Shown here: positions 22,250 to 34,899 of the stretch, one piece after another
Numbering within the stretch: position 1 is the first letter of the stretch
How the letters are laid out: each line of letters begins with the position of its first letter
Source: Jacaranda mimosifolia
Taxonomy: Eukaryota; Streptophyta; Magnoliopsida; Lamiales; Bignoniaceae
Length of the DNA stretch: 64,000 nt
Assembly (NCBI GenBank): GCA_018894105.1
Contig: CM032124.1
Coordinates: 8,727,501 to 8,791,500 of the forward strand
Reading direction: 5' to 3'
The notes under the pieces: model-generated
What the model saw: only the letters and a program-made list of their open reading frames with translations
Databases searched by the model: none
What the model was told of the DNA's origin: nothing
Made by a program: the position numbers and the translations under genes

Positions 22250-24000
22250 ATCAGGAGGGGGTGCACTCTGAGGTAGAGCCATCACGTACCCACATGGGTA
22301 ATTATGGAACCCGCCACGTGTCTTAGGTGCCAGTGGGGGGTGCTAATGCATCTTCTGCTGTCCACCATCAGATAGGTCAATTGCACAACCGTAGGTGAAT
22401 ATATACCATAGTGGAAGGTATAAGGGCTCTCCAAATACACGAAAATAGCTTTACCTGATAGTCTCCTGAGCGAGGTAGATTACATATTTCAATGTGTAGT
22501 GTGAGCTGCGTGTATATGTATCCTATATTATTTGAAATGGAAAAAATGGTAAACTTAACTTATATTCCCAACATGCACCCAGCATGTGTGTCAACGTGCA
22601 CCACCATGGTGTCGGTGTTGTACCGCATCCCAGGTATAGTCATGTACTCCACAAATGCATAGTATCGACCACACAGCTAGTGAATCTTTATCTTAACTTC
22701 ATCAACAGTCCTCACCCTCCTAAACGTCCTAGACAGACAGCATGCAATGTGAGAGCACTCATCTATGAAGACCTGTTTATTAGAGATGTCACGGGAGGGC
22801 ACAGTACTCATCAAGTAAATGATTAGGACAGCCTCCTTCTGAGGCCTCCAGTGGGGATCATGAAATATGCCATCCACCGGCACATTATGAGTCGGTGGTG
22901 TCCCATTAGATAATCCTGGCATAGTCTATAGTCGTATTGTTAATATCGTGATACATGTAAAGATGTTAACAAATAAAACTTAAATCATATATGGTATGTC
23001 CATTCATCACGTACAATACTCATTACCAACACCAACAAGAATTATGTAGTACATAAAGTCATGTAGGGTACAATCAATACGATACATAATAATAATACGT
23101 TTAGATTACAGCAAATTCAAGATGATGTAGGTGGTCGGTCCGGTGTGCAACCCGTACTAAGTTGGCTCGTGTGAGGCATGCCACGCCATCTCGATAGTCT
23201 CGTGCTAATTCATCGAACAATCTCAGACCATGACGTGACAGGCCCAGCTCCCGAACCCCTATTGATTCCACCATCTGAGCTAGCTGGCATGTCTGCTCTA
23301 ACTCCAGTCGAACGAGAACATGGGATATCTGGCCTAGATGACCCTTGCAAGCACAAAGAACCAAGTGATGCGCCCGCATCTGATTAGATGACATGGTGTT
23401 CTTGCTGATTTAATAATAGATCATCGCGTCTGTCGTGCTAGCTCGGGTGATTGCCGGTTCATTGTGGTCTTCCACGCGATGTAAATATCTCAGATAGTAA
23501 GTCGTATCTAGTCTCTATATACCGCCAATAACAGTCTACAAATCGGTATCTCTGCGCACACATTAAAGAACAAACGTATGTTGTGGAACACATATAATCA
23601 TACAAAAGATTAAGATAAAGATGGTAGTGCATAGTATCCTTACCGCTTGGAGCTTCAATTGCATAATAGTAGGCATATAAATATCACTAGTTGACGGCTC
23701 GTAAAAGATGTCAGGATTCTCGACGAGCGCCTGCATTGTGTTGTGGCACTCCTTAAGCTCATTAAATTACTGCCTTACAAAATTAGTCGTGTATGGACGC
23801 TGAAAATGCCAGCCAAGTTTGTTAGCTATGTCGGGCATGCATAATTGTAAGTACCGTTCATTCGTTAGGGAGCCAATTGTGTTAGCGTCCAGCAACATAT
23901 GCATGAAGCCCTCTTCCATGTCGAGTTCCCATACATTTGCAGTGTTGGTGCCAGCACCGTCTGCGGATGCACCCCAACTCGTACTTGTATGAGGACCATA
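22250..24000 (-). pseudogene. SANT/trihelix-like gene within the Harbinger-type element
   Basis: Minus strand. An exon at ~24000-23644 encodes a Myb/SANT-like module: LTNERYLQLCMPDIANKLGW, then a Q-to-stop position, then FNELKECHNTMQALVENPDI. A donor GGTAAG at 23644/23643 and acceptor GCAG at ~23552 join it in phase 0 to RYRFVDCYWRYIETRYDL and LLSEIF, matching the Trp-rich end of Myb_DNA-bind_3-type domains. Further downstream, 22922-22677 gives another helical piece (WRPQKEAVLIIYLMS, then RTVDEVKIKI), and ~22450-22280 gives FVYLESPYTFHYGIYS. I cannot decide how these exons join; an in-frame TAA breaks the first module. Its role may be DNA binding for the transposase or a captured host gene. 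Function is not established. Confidence 0.5.
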
Positions 24001-24835
24001 CCCAGTAGTAATGAATATTAAAAAATAACATATAAAATATATTTGAGTATGTTACGGAACCATACTAAATGGTAATTATAAATGCTCCGTTACTACATGA
24101 ACCTGTCTGTTTCCACCCAAAGCAAGTGGTCATACATATAATATCTTAAATAAAACTGCTAGTAAGAGCAACAACACAAGCAATAAAATACATATACAGC
24201 ATCCACATAAAGGCAATAGCAAGAGTGGCCCCGTATGGTATGCTAAATGGGGTGGTGTGTGTTGATCAGTGTGCACAGATCTATGCTCATCGCAAGGAGG
24301 ACCACTCGGCGATGCAATCCTAGAAAAACCACCTACGGATGTAGATATGCTGTAAGTACCATGCAATGAGGCAGCACCAAATGGTCTACACTGCCTATAT
24401 ATACCTGCTGCTTCCCCACATCCACTTTGCCCATATGCAGCAGCATAGGTGCTCAAGGGAAGTTGGATACCTCAAAAAGCAACGTCCGTAGCTTCTCTCT
24501 GTCCTGGACATAAGGACTTGCATGGGGTTGGCACTGCATGCGCACATGGGGGGATCGAATCTACTCATCCTTCAGCAAAATCATAGCACATATCTCATTA
24601 CATAAATTACAAAATAATATTTTTATCATGTTACAGTACGATAAGAAATACAAAGATATCACTATATGTGACACGTGATGATACATATAGATATTCAATC
24701 ATGTGGTATTATAACATGGCGACAGTAATTTTCAGTTCAAAATATTAAGTGATGACAAGTAGTTTTAAAACAGTACAGGTGCAGCAACACACATACAAGA
24801 TGATATTGTGGATTTAAGTATTCAAGCTAAATTGA

Positions 24836-25980
24836 TCAATGCCTATAGGCCCATAGCCATTGTGCCAAACTATTTTGAAATTCAGACTGTGCATGTATCT
24901 CTTGCTGGCTCGAGGTTTGGGTCAGGTTTGGGTCAAGTTTGGGATATGGGGTCACGAAAATGTAGTCATCCTGACTATACTTACGAATGAAATTATGCAG
25001 CGCACAACATGCAATGATAATATCAGTATGTCGGGCGACCATGTAGCTCGGCATACCCAAGCCACCTTCTTTAGAATCCCGAACGGGAATACGACACATA
25101 GATATGAATACGTACTGTTATTAGAATCGAACCGTGACACCTGATGGGGGAAAGGGAAATGCAGGGTCACTTTGGATTATGTTCAGCAAGACCCGTGCAT
25201 CATTGGCACTCCACTCCTAACCCACATACACATACCTAAACATTTGGTCAAAGTCGGTTATGGCAAGGACATTTTGGGATATGTTCCCTTTCCAGGAACG
25301 ATATGCATTCTGTCTGCGAGCGGGTACCTATGCACACACTAATGTGTCGTTAATTACCCCTACCGCACCCTAAGGATAAAATACAAATAATTCAGGTAGA
25401 AATTATTATTAGATGGATTGCATAGTCCGATCTGATCTTTTAAGGATTCGATACCTGAAATTATGGGAGAAAGTCGGGATTATTTTGAATCTGGTTAGGC
25501 ACCTCGTTAAATTTTGGGAGAGTTATGAGCTCAGCGCTAACATATTTAGCGCCCTAATCACACGACGTATATGGCAGTTCACCATCTCCGAGGAGTGTTG
25601 GAAACGTTCCATGGTATTCTTCTATCTCTGATGACAGCCAACTGTCTGCATGAACATTGCCACCTCAGTTGGTGATACCCGACACTGTTGCGTTTGAGGT
25701 AAAAAAACCAATGTCATAAATGTGGGCTCATCATGCGCAGGTTCTCGTAGAATCAGTTAGGATGGCCATCCATTGTCTCACCAACCCAATCCACACCACG
25801 GAATACAGATGTGTTACGTGGAATTTTGTCAATATACAAATTAGGTAACAAGACATCCGCGATGAATAATACATTGTCAGCACCATCGGATATATCACTG
25901 CTAGGTGTGCCAGGTGATCCTTCATTAAACTCCAATTCCTCATCATGTGGTGGCATCGAGCTCGATCTATTAACCATCTA
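24836..25980 (-). pseudogene. PIF/Harbinger DDE nuclease (transposase) relic
   Basis: Minus strand. The N-terminal part (25977-25740) contains LYIDKIPRNTSVFRG. ENLRM and SPTEVAMFMQ-like segments follow (25740-25640), recognisable as the helix-turn-helix region before the catalytic core. Near 25380-25330 a GAVGVINDTLVC segment corresponds to the GAxDGTHI block that carries the first catalytic Asp. Near 25230-25180 a GLGVECQ-like stretch matches the GWEGSAHD block. The end (25099-24836) has IPVRDSKEGGLGMPSYMVAR followed by IIACCALHNFIR, the classical C-terminal signature of DDE_Tnp_4. Many stops and frameshifts are present, so it is inactive. The enzyme would cut and paste the element with TAA/TTA duplication. 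Confidence 0.82.
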
Positions 25981-26219
25981 TGGGAACAAAACAGGCATCA
26001 CACGCAATGTGAATTCTCAAGCGATATCACTACATAGACTAGGGGGTCATAAAAGTTTGTACAATAAGGGATTACAAGTTCCTAAGTTAGTCACAATTAA
26101 GTTCGTACAAACAAACGCAGGAATAAAGTAAAATGACAAGTACTAAGCACACAAATAAGCAATATAAGTATTTAACAAACAAACATCGAACGTGAAGTAA
26201 TAGAGATGTGGGGCTAGGC

Positions 26220-27214
26220 CTAATTACCTAGGGATTCGGCCCAAATACGCCTCTCTCTATCATCAAGTTGTAGAAAAAAATTTCTCATCGTCACACTTTG
26301 AAGAGTGTTAATAGCCCTTCCAAACAAATGGTCTTGTAGGCCCTCAATGTGCCTCAATGCAACAACATACTCGGCAATTGAGTTATGGGCTTTAGGCCCT
26401 ATCCTCTCAAACTTAGCATCCACCATGCCATCCCATTTGTTTAGGACATCCTCCAACCGATCTTGTCTATCCTTGGCATAGAACTTCCCTTCTTTGCGCC
26501 TTTTCCATCGTGATGAACCCTCCCCCTAGGTATCGGCTGTGTCGTCAAAGTCGTCACGTGATGAGGCTGAGCGTTTTGACCCACCTGTACTGCCTCCAGT
26601 CATATTATTGCTCCCACTTGGATTACTATATGCGGCTAGATAGGGCTGAGCAAAAGACCTGGCATTGGAACCCGATGCAACATTCTTTGAGAACATTTCA
26701 GTACAATAATCATAACATGGTAGACCATGGTCCATCAATAAGGCATGGTCCAAGTGCTCCTATATTACGAAATAGAGCAACATTAAACTAGTAGTTGATA
26801 AAGTTATGCAAAGATAAGACGAAAAATATACCGAGAGCCAGTGAACAATGCGATCCTTGCTACGAGTGATCATGTGTCCTTGTAATGCCAGTCGTACCAT
26901 GTACCATTCGTTATCAATGAATGACAGATACACTACGATACATGTAGTCTATTCCATTTTTGCTTCAGCTACTTCACAGTGTACGTATAAGTAGGCTGGA
27001 GCTCCACATTCATCTTGTGGTAAATTTTATTCCACTTGTACACTGAGAACTTGGTGGGAAGTAGTTGACCAGCTTGGTATTCGTCATAGACAAACTCAAT
27101 TAATAATTTTTCATTATCGAATGGCCAATGCACCTATCCCGACCTAGTACCCCCAGTTTGCATACTTTATGTTGCATCATCTCGAGACCATGTGTTATGA
27201 CCATAAGGATCCAT
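26220..27214 (-). pseudogene. Myb/SANT-like ORF1 partner of the Harbinger nuclease
   Basis: Minus strand from ATG 27214. After two early stops, a SANT-like module reads WPFDNEKLLIEFVYDEYQAG, then PTKFSVYKWNKIYHKM, then LKQKWNRL. This is the pattern of Myb_DNA-bind_3 domains that accompany plant PIF/Harbinger transposases. A short intron-like gap lies around 26790-26830. A Ser/Asn-rich linker and a C-terminal helical part follow (DVLNKWDGMVDAKFERIG, then FFLQLDDRERRIWAESLG at 26290-26220). One stop splits linker and tail at ~26530. The family partner binds the element ends and brings in the nuclease. Broken here. Confidence 0.72.
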
Positions 27215-30200
27215 CTATTGACGACATTATTGTGTCATGTGGCTAATGAAAATTACATGAACTCGAAATTGTGAGGAGAGTTAAATTACATAGCTGACGT
27301 ATATGTCATCATACAGGCACAACACTATCAATAACCCCAATATAAATATAGGCATGTGAATCGTCTACAATGTCTTCGTAAAATATGCCTGATGTTTCAT
27401 GCTTACAGACAATGGAGTGAAACCATACATGAAGTTAAGGTAAGCTGCGACTTAATTTAATGATGATGAAATATACATTGTATGTAAAAAGATAAACACA
27501 TTTAATATTCCACATTTAATGGGAAAATGATATGTGATCTGATTAAAATTTTAAACGTAACGAACTAGGGATCTAATAAATAAAAGTATTATTGTATTCA
27601 TAAATATAAGGTCTGTAAGAAGTTATTTTGCTTTAAAAAATCGGACGCATGAATAAATATATTTGTAGATATATAGGTAATATATATATAAAGGATATAA
27701 AAATATAAAAATATATTATTTAAATATGAATAATCGATTTAATAAATATAAAAAGATAATAATTATTTGTAATATTGTATACTTGTTATAATGTTTCTCT
27801 CAACCAATGATCGTAACTATCGTTTAATTACGTTTTTTCCATTTTTTTTGTTATTACAAGTTAGAAATATTTGGATACGTGGCCACCTATATATATATAT
27901 ATATGTATATATATATGATCCTTTGACTCATATTTTTAATATATGTATATATATATTTATTTTTATACCACGTCCACAACTTTTTTTAATTATATAAATA
28001 ATATACCTAGTGTAAAAAATATGTGTGTGTGTGTGTGTGTGCGAGTGTCAGATACTATTTAAACATGTATACAAAAAAATATATTCATTTTTTCATGTAT
28101 TTTATTATCTACGTATCTTCGGTCTTTTTCATTATGTGTTTAATTACATTTATTATGACCTAATTTTGACTATATTATTTTCGTGTATTTTTTTTTTAAA
28201 TTCTGAAGTATATTTAGTCAATAATATTGTTCTATTTTATATAGCCTTGTTTAATAAATTAATAATAAAGTACATATATATATGGATTGTATATGTAACA
28301 TATTTTTTTACTCAATATATATATATATATATTAATATTCTTCAACAATTATACGTATTTTATTTGCTATATGTTTTTATTATTTTTATATCCCTTTTTA
28401 ATATATTATAAATTTCGAATTCGTCGTATTATATAGTGTTTTCACACAAATGTATATTTCATATTAGCCCCTAAAGTACTTTGTTATACATACTAAACCT
28501 ATGTGATATGTGTACTTTATTAGTGTACTTCGATTATACAGTAATGTGCAAGCCACACGGCCACTCTACAAAACAGTAATACCATACCTACTGATTCTTT
28601 CATGTAAGCAGCCGTTGCTTTATTTAATTCAATTAACTAGCCTTACCCTGTTGATGTTAGGAAAATAACGGGGACAAATGTTATGATAGAATTTTCTCCT
28701 TAATTCATTTATTTATGTCCAAACACAAGCTACTTTTGAGTGTCTCACATAAACCATATGATTCAATATTAGTTGTACCTATATAAATTATATATATACA
28801 CATATATACATAAGCTATACTCAATAATAGTAAGTTGAATGAAAAACACAATAAAATAACATGCAAATAATTTATATACTTCATCAAAATATCCTTAAAT
28901 GCATATATATACGTCGGTAATGACTTACAAGTTCAATCATGTCATATAGTTAAGAAGACTCCCATGGCATGGAAGACTTTAAGTTACATATGTTATGAAG
29001 TCATGGGAAGTTAGTTAAAACTTAAGTTTAGGCACGTTGGGGTATTTAGAACATTATTTTATAATTTGTTTTGGGCTTCTTGGTTACTTGTTGTCTGCAC
29101 CAGACCTGTAATGACCCATCAAATATCCTCAAGAAGATATGTATGTAGCTCCAAAGTATTGGGAGTTGATTTAGCACCTCCAATGTTGAAAAGAATTGAA
29201 TTTGTAATCATGTGGGCAGTTGGTTCACTTTGTATAGGAGCACTGAAATGTTACTTTAATATGGCTATTTTTTATGTAGTTTGTGTATACTTGTAGTAGC
29301 TGGAGTGGTGGCGAGCATTGTGATTCATATGCTAGTTTATGACAATTGTTTTTTGGGCGAAGTTAGGACTTTCATCTCTATTGGTTGGTGTTAATTTAGA
29401 TCTTAGCATTTCCTTTACATTATATCCACACTTGTCACTTGTCCTACAATGGATGCATTAATAGGATAATAGAACTCAACAATAAATGTGTATTTACAAA
29501 GTCCATAATAGAAGTAAATTCAATTTTAAGGGATTAATATTAGCCCAAAATTACTATAAGCTTTATCAAATCCTATATGATACACAATGTCTCTTTGCAG
29601 GCCATCAAATCAATCAACTGATATTGTTTGAAATGCCCCCTTTTATGCAAAATTCTTCATTTAACTTCATGCCACTAAACCTATCATAACCTACGAAAGA
29701 AAGTTAGTAAAAATGTGGTGTTAGATTGTTTCACGTCTAAGTGTGTAGTAGGGTGGAAGTGCAACTTTGCGTATGTATATTTGACGAGCATATACAGTGA
29801 CTGTGCCAAAAGGAAAATAATTAGACCCCCAAATGCTTAAAAACATAAAGTAAATGACTAAATGTTAACAAGCATAAGGGCAAATCGAGACAAGGACAAT
29901 GCTGTGACTTAATGGCTTTACACAATACAGTGACCTATACGAGCAACAACACATGGACAGCCAAAAAAAAAAAGGAAATATGCTGACTGAAACGATGAAA
30001 GAGAGTGACAATGGTTTGACATAGTAGGAGACAAACTTAAGGGAAGTGACAACACTGGAATACTAGACCGTTTGTGGACAGAAAATAAAAATGGCAAAAC
30101 AGACACATGTTTCTTAAAAAAAACCCATAAAGACAAAACAAAATTGCCTAACCATAGTGTGCAAAATGGTTAATAACCGATTCGGGCAAAGTAGTACACC

Positions 30201-32230
30201 ATCAATGCTTCCCATCACTCATGAAGACATCGTTCAGCATCCCACAAATTGCTCAAATTATTAAAACCTTATTAGTCACCACTGGGGAATAACTTACTTC
30301 TCCACTTACATCATGGAGAAACCCCAAGCTTGATGATAACTATTATAAAGGATCAAATGGGGCTAATAATAGTAAACATAATAGCATCAAGCACATAAAA
30401 CATATCCATCTACTCGATACACAAAATAGCATATTAATGACATGAAGTACAAGTTTCAGAACATAAGGCATTTAACATGGCACAGAACATATTCATAACA
30501 CACACTGCCAGATAATCATTTACTGAGGAAGAACAACTACTTCGGGGACAGAGGGGGACTTGGACTTGGTATTGGATGTCGAGAAATTATCCTCAAAAGA
30601 GCTTGTAGGCGCTGATATTTGGAAGAAGCTTATTAAATATTGAAACTAGAAATACTCATGAAAGAATGTACATGTATATAGACATAAAGGAGTGCATTTG
30701 TACTGAATAGATTTACCTGCCGTTTTGAATAGATTTTGTTGGGCAAAAGGAAGCTTGGTAGACTTTACTTTGATAGTGGGAGGATATAGAAGCAGTTTGT
30801 GAAAGATAAGGCAATATGTGAAGGAGGATACACTAAGGTGGCATAGTGTGGGTATGTGAGTGTGTAAGAATGGAAGAGGAAGAAAAGTATTCTTACATGC
30901 TCAGTTGCTAGCTAAATGATGATCCCTTGAATATATAAGGCAATTACTGAATGATAGAGTACAATCAATAGTAAAATGAAATGACTGCACACTAGAAAAT
31001 GAATGGAGGGCAGAAGCACAACCAAAAAAACTAGTCAAGCACCAAATTAAGTGATATGCAGTAGCTAAAACAAAGGTAATCAACCCCCACACTAATATGC
31101 TACAACCTTATATAACATAAAGACACACTGCCATACAGTGGAAGAAAGCAAAACCAAGATTCACCTAATCTTGTTGTGCATGCGGCAACTATCAATAATA
31201 TATAAGGCAATTATTGACATTTAAATAGTAGAGTCAATGCTTGGATCCATTTTTGCATCGTTCCACCCAAAAATATCACATCTGCCCCTCCCAGACCAAT
31301 AATACATAAAAACCACCATAAAAACACATGCATATTGGCTGACAGATAGCAGATAAATAAAGAATATCAAAGTAGAAGCAAATGAAAGCAAGCAAAACCT
31401 AACACAAAGAATGAAATAGCCATATTTGGATAAAAAAAAGATCATAATAAATAGAGTAACATATACACCGATTCAAACTAAACATGTAACAGGCCAACAT
31501 ATGTTTGACATAGCAACATTGTGGAACTTAAAGTTCGACAAGAAGATTTAATGTTATGGACAAAAACCCCTAAATATGTACAATAAACACTTGGCATGCC
31601 AATATATTACCCAAACTCCCCAAGAATCAAGTTCAAGCGTCATAACCACTTCCAATAAAAACCACAGAGCTTCATTTTGGTTTACAAAAACGTAAAATGA
31701 AAGTTAACATGCCAAGCACCCTTCCAAACATAAGGATTTGAACATCACAAACAAGACTACAAGTAACAATTGACCAACAGAAACCAATACTTGCATTGGA
31801 AACGGACAAACACATGCCAAGAAATAATAAATAGCAAAGCAAAATACTGTTCATCCATAAAAATCGTCAACCACTTTCCCATTTTTACTTCAATTGAAGA
31901 TCAACCACCCATAATCCCTCTTTATGCGGTTCAAGGAGAAACAGAACAGAGGAGTGGAAAACCCCCCTCGAAATACCAATATGGTGGTAGAGTCATAAAC
32001 TACCATCAAGCCTCGATTCTTATTATATACAAAGTTTGCCCAGAAAGAGCATAGGACAGAATACTTAGAGACAACCAGAAACATTCACCCAGAAAACCAA
32101 ATAGGGTTCTTTGACAGTGCGATTTCCCAACAAAAAACTTGGGATTGTAACATAGGAAACATTCACGACGAGCTTAGAAGCCCCTCAAATGGTCTTACAA
32201 GAGAACTCTGTGGAGAAGAAGCCATGAAAA
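27215..32230. other. Long non-coding interior of the Harbinger-type element
   Basis: Five kilobases without a recognisable gene. 27600-28500 is extremely AT-rich with TA and (TG)n repeats (28022-28041). 28500-32200 is less biased but only short unrelated frames are seen. It lies 5' of the transposon genes and so would be intron, leader or nested insertions. I see no clear boundaries of a nested element. Confidence 0.45.
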
Positions 32231-32486
32231 CGAGATGGAATGGGTGAGATTTTCACAGAGAAAGAAAGAGGCATGAGAAAGGACGGGGTGAAATGACGTG
32301 AGATGGGGACAACGTCTAGTGGGAGTCAGACTGCCTAGGGGAATGTCAAATGAAGAGGCAATTTGGATATTAATGAGGGAGGTTGGGGGGTTTTTTGGGA
32401 TTTACTAAATTCCATTTAATTGGCACAAGTTTAGGGATGTTCTCCCAAAACAACTGTGTTCTGGAAGAACGCTCCTAAACAAACCC
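32231..32486 (-). promoter_or_regulatory. Terminal/leader region of the Harbinger-type element
   Basis: Reading inward from the right TIR, a CT-rich leader-like stretch is followed at 32225 by ATGGCTTCTTCTCCACAG and then a possible donor TT|GTAAGA near 32195. This looks like a 5'-untranslated or short first exon. Assignment as the element's promoter is an inference from position only. Confidence 0.35.
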
Positions 32487-32489
32487 TAA

Positions 32490-33289
32490 GTCTCAGCCAA
32501 ACAATTTTCCATTATAGAAGTTTATTGTAGAGTTTATTGATTATACTAGAAATATGTAGAAGTGGGTCTCATTAACAACTATTTATGATTTGGATTATAA
32601 TATATGCATTAGTTTTAACTTATAAAGAGTTGAAACCTAATGCTCTAATTGAACTCATGCTAAATAATTTTTGAACTAAATTTTCTAAGTTATTTTTATA
32701 AAATTTTCATTATCGTCTTTATTTTCATTTCTTAACTATGTTTTCTAGATTTTATAACAGATAAAATTATTTGTTAGATCATAACAATATTTATAGGATA
32801 AAAATCGGTTGGGAACTCGATGTCCCCAATCTTTCAATTTTTTGTGATCGTCATTTTTCATGCTAGATATCATATTTCTTTTTCATTTGTGATCCTCTAC
32901 AACTATTTTTTGCTTGCTCATGTTGATAAAAATATTATTGTAATGCAAGACGAAATAGCAATATAATTATGTCTTACTAACAAAATAATTAGTTTAAGTA
33001 TCTTTTCATTGCTATTCTATTACTACTCCTTTGTTAAGCACTGATAGCAACCAAAGAAGTGGGTCGATTTCTTATTGCCCAATTGGAAATGCGGGCCCAT
33101 CGAGGACAAACCTGCAGAAGCCTAAATACACTGTGGTCCAAGATCATCATTAGGCAAGTTTTAATGGTCAGACTCTAGAAACTTAAAGTTCCTGAAGAAA
33201 AATAAAAGGAAACTATTACTACTTAACCAAGAGGAAAGTAATAGTACTCCTTTAAAAGAACCTAATCTTAAAGAACAAGTTAAGGTTCA
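32490..33289. other. Intergenic AT-rich spacer, nothing recognised
   Basis: Sequence between the Harbinger-type right end and the pararetrovirus-like region. The stretch after ~33050 may already be decayed viral coding sequence, because it runs into the capsid-like region without a visible boundary. Confidence 0.4.
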
Positions 33290-33389
33290 CTGATTGCCAT
33301 TTGACAAGAATGTCTCGAGAGTTAAACTGTTTTATCCAAAACCAACTCCAATGGATCTTTAGTTAGAAGAAAAACTGGAGTTTGCTTAA

Positions 33390-34677
33390 TTCGATGGAAC
33401 TTCTATTGTTGAATGGAACATAGATGGCATGCCAGAATATAATATCAAGACTATCATCAAATTTATGCTTATGTTTGCAGCAGTAGCTAAATTAAAAGGC
33501 AATGATGATAAGCAAATTGCTATGGCCATTATTACTAGATTTACTAACTTCAAGGTTGGTAGGATTTCTATTTATCAGATATTGCTAAAAGAGATATCTT
33601 TGAGACAATTTCAAGGGATCCTAACACCCAAGAAGAAACAACAGATGTTTTCAATATGCTTAGTTGTACCATAGCGTCTCATTTTATTAGAACTTATGAG
33701 CTCCAAAAAAATCAAACACAAGAGCAACTTGTGATGTGTTCTTCTTTAAGGTCATGACTAGAGCTAATTGTCATATAGACTTTTGGAAAGAAAAGTTCAT
33801 ATACGGTCTATCTCCTTTATTTGCTGAAAGGATCAAAATCAAGCTTAATGTTAAGTTTAATGGAATAATTCCATATTCAAGTGTGACTTATGGAGATCTT
33901 GCCTCCGAAGTTATGGCAGAAAGAATTAGCCTCTGTAATGATATTAAATTAAAGTACCAGTTAGAACAACAGGCGCTTTATAATAAAGACACGCTTGGTA
34001 ACTTCTGCAACCAAATTAGTTATCAACCAATTGAATTTCCTAAAAGGGAGAAACATAATAAAAACAAAGATGCTTATAAGCATCACAAAGATGAAAATCT
34101 TTATGGGCATCATAGAAAGAAAAAGAAAAGACATAAGGAACAAAAAGATGCTAAGCATCAAGAAACACCATCCTCTTCTTATAAGAAGAAAAAGAAAATG
34201 GTAGTCTGCCATAAATGTGGCAAAATTGGCCATTATGCTAACAAATGTTGGGTAAAAAGAAAATTCCAATCACTAGATATTAGTGAGGATTTAAGGAAAG
34301 GCTTACAAGCAATTCTCCTGAATGAGGAAGAAGAAGACTTTGAGGTACGTGTTCTGGGCAAAGACTCAGAAGGAGAAGAATTCTCTCAAGAAACCTCAGA
34401 TTCTTCTGAAGAAGAAACTGAAGAACAACAACCTTCTAGTTGTAAAGTAGGATGCGAATGTAATAATTGTTTCTCAAAAGCATTTGGTTTAAGCATTAAT
34501 TTGCTTACCAAAGATGAAAGCTTTATCCTCGATCTTATAGATCAAATTGAGGATCCAATCAAGAAAAGAAAAGCTTTAGAGGCTTATTTTGTTGAAAAAC
34601 CAAAGAAAATAGAGAGACTAAGCTCTCTCAAAAGATCAAAAATTGTGATGAATCTTACTCTTTTCAAAAAAAATTGA
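33390..34677 (+). pseudogene. Viral coat-protein-like region with CCHC zinc knuckle
   Basis: A frame running to ~33560 (DGMPEYNIKTIIKFM) is broken by a frameshift and stop near 33670. The longest open stretch, 33736-34677, carries a basic Lys/His-rich segment (34040-34200), then a nucleic-acid-binding knuckle C-x2-C-x4-H-x4-C at about 34203-34247. An acidic Glu/Ser-rich tail follows (34320-34440). This order (capsid core, basic arm, knuckle, acidic tail) is that of caulimovirid coat proteins, which package the DNA genome. It is the best-preserved part of the relic. Confidence 0.78.
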
Positions 34678-34899
34678 AAAGATAAAAAGGCCTGTGGTTA
34701 AAGAACCAACGATACAAGAGCTTAAGTTGAAATAAATCAAATTAAATTTGAAATTATAGATCTAAGAGTCAAAGTTTCTTATTTAGAAACAAATCAAGCT
34801 TCATCTTCTAAAAAAGAAGAATTTGACACTTCAGATGATGAAGAAAAAGAAACTAGAGGAATAAATTATATCTCTGGAAAAGAACTTGAAAAATGTCAG

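Larger units (their letters stand above)
21190..32486 (-). mobile_element. Putative long PIF/Harbinger element (11.3 kb), genes on minus strand
   Basis: Left terminus GGTAGTGTTTGGATGTGTTTT after TAA (21187-21189). Right terminus, as reverse complement, GGGTTTGTTTAGGAGCGTTCT with TAA following (32487-32489). TAA/TTA duplications and GG..TGTTT termini are hallmarks of PIF/Harbinger. Inside, all on the minus strand, are a Myb/SANT-like gene (26220-27214), a DDE nuclease relic (24836-25980) and a further SANT-like gene (~22250-24000). The left ~300 bp are homologous to the left part of the 505-bp MITE at 44536. At 11.3 kb it is about twice the usual length, so nested insertions or two adjacent elements remain possible. 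Confidence 0.6.

Noticed and set aside
23101..23394. 97-aa minus-strand frame and the 69-aa plus-strand frame opposite it
   Set aside because: Both strands are open over the same GC-richer DNA, and neither matches a family I know; I could not decide which, if either, was coding.
24130..24456. 108-aa minus-strand frame with a hydrophobic Leu-rich end
   Set aside because: Could be read as a membrane protein, but the Leu run comes from CTGCTA/GTAGCA-type low complexity; no conserved motif and no link to neighbours.
28025..28411. 128-aa plus-strand frame
   Set aside because: Composition (Tyr/Phe/Ile/Leu) is that of translated AT-rich DNA; begins in a (TG)n repeat.
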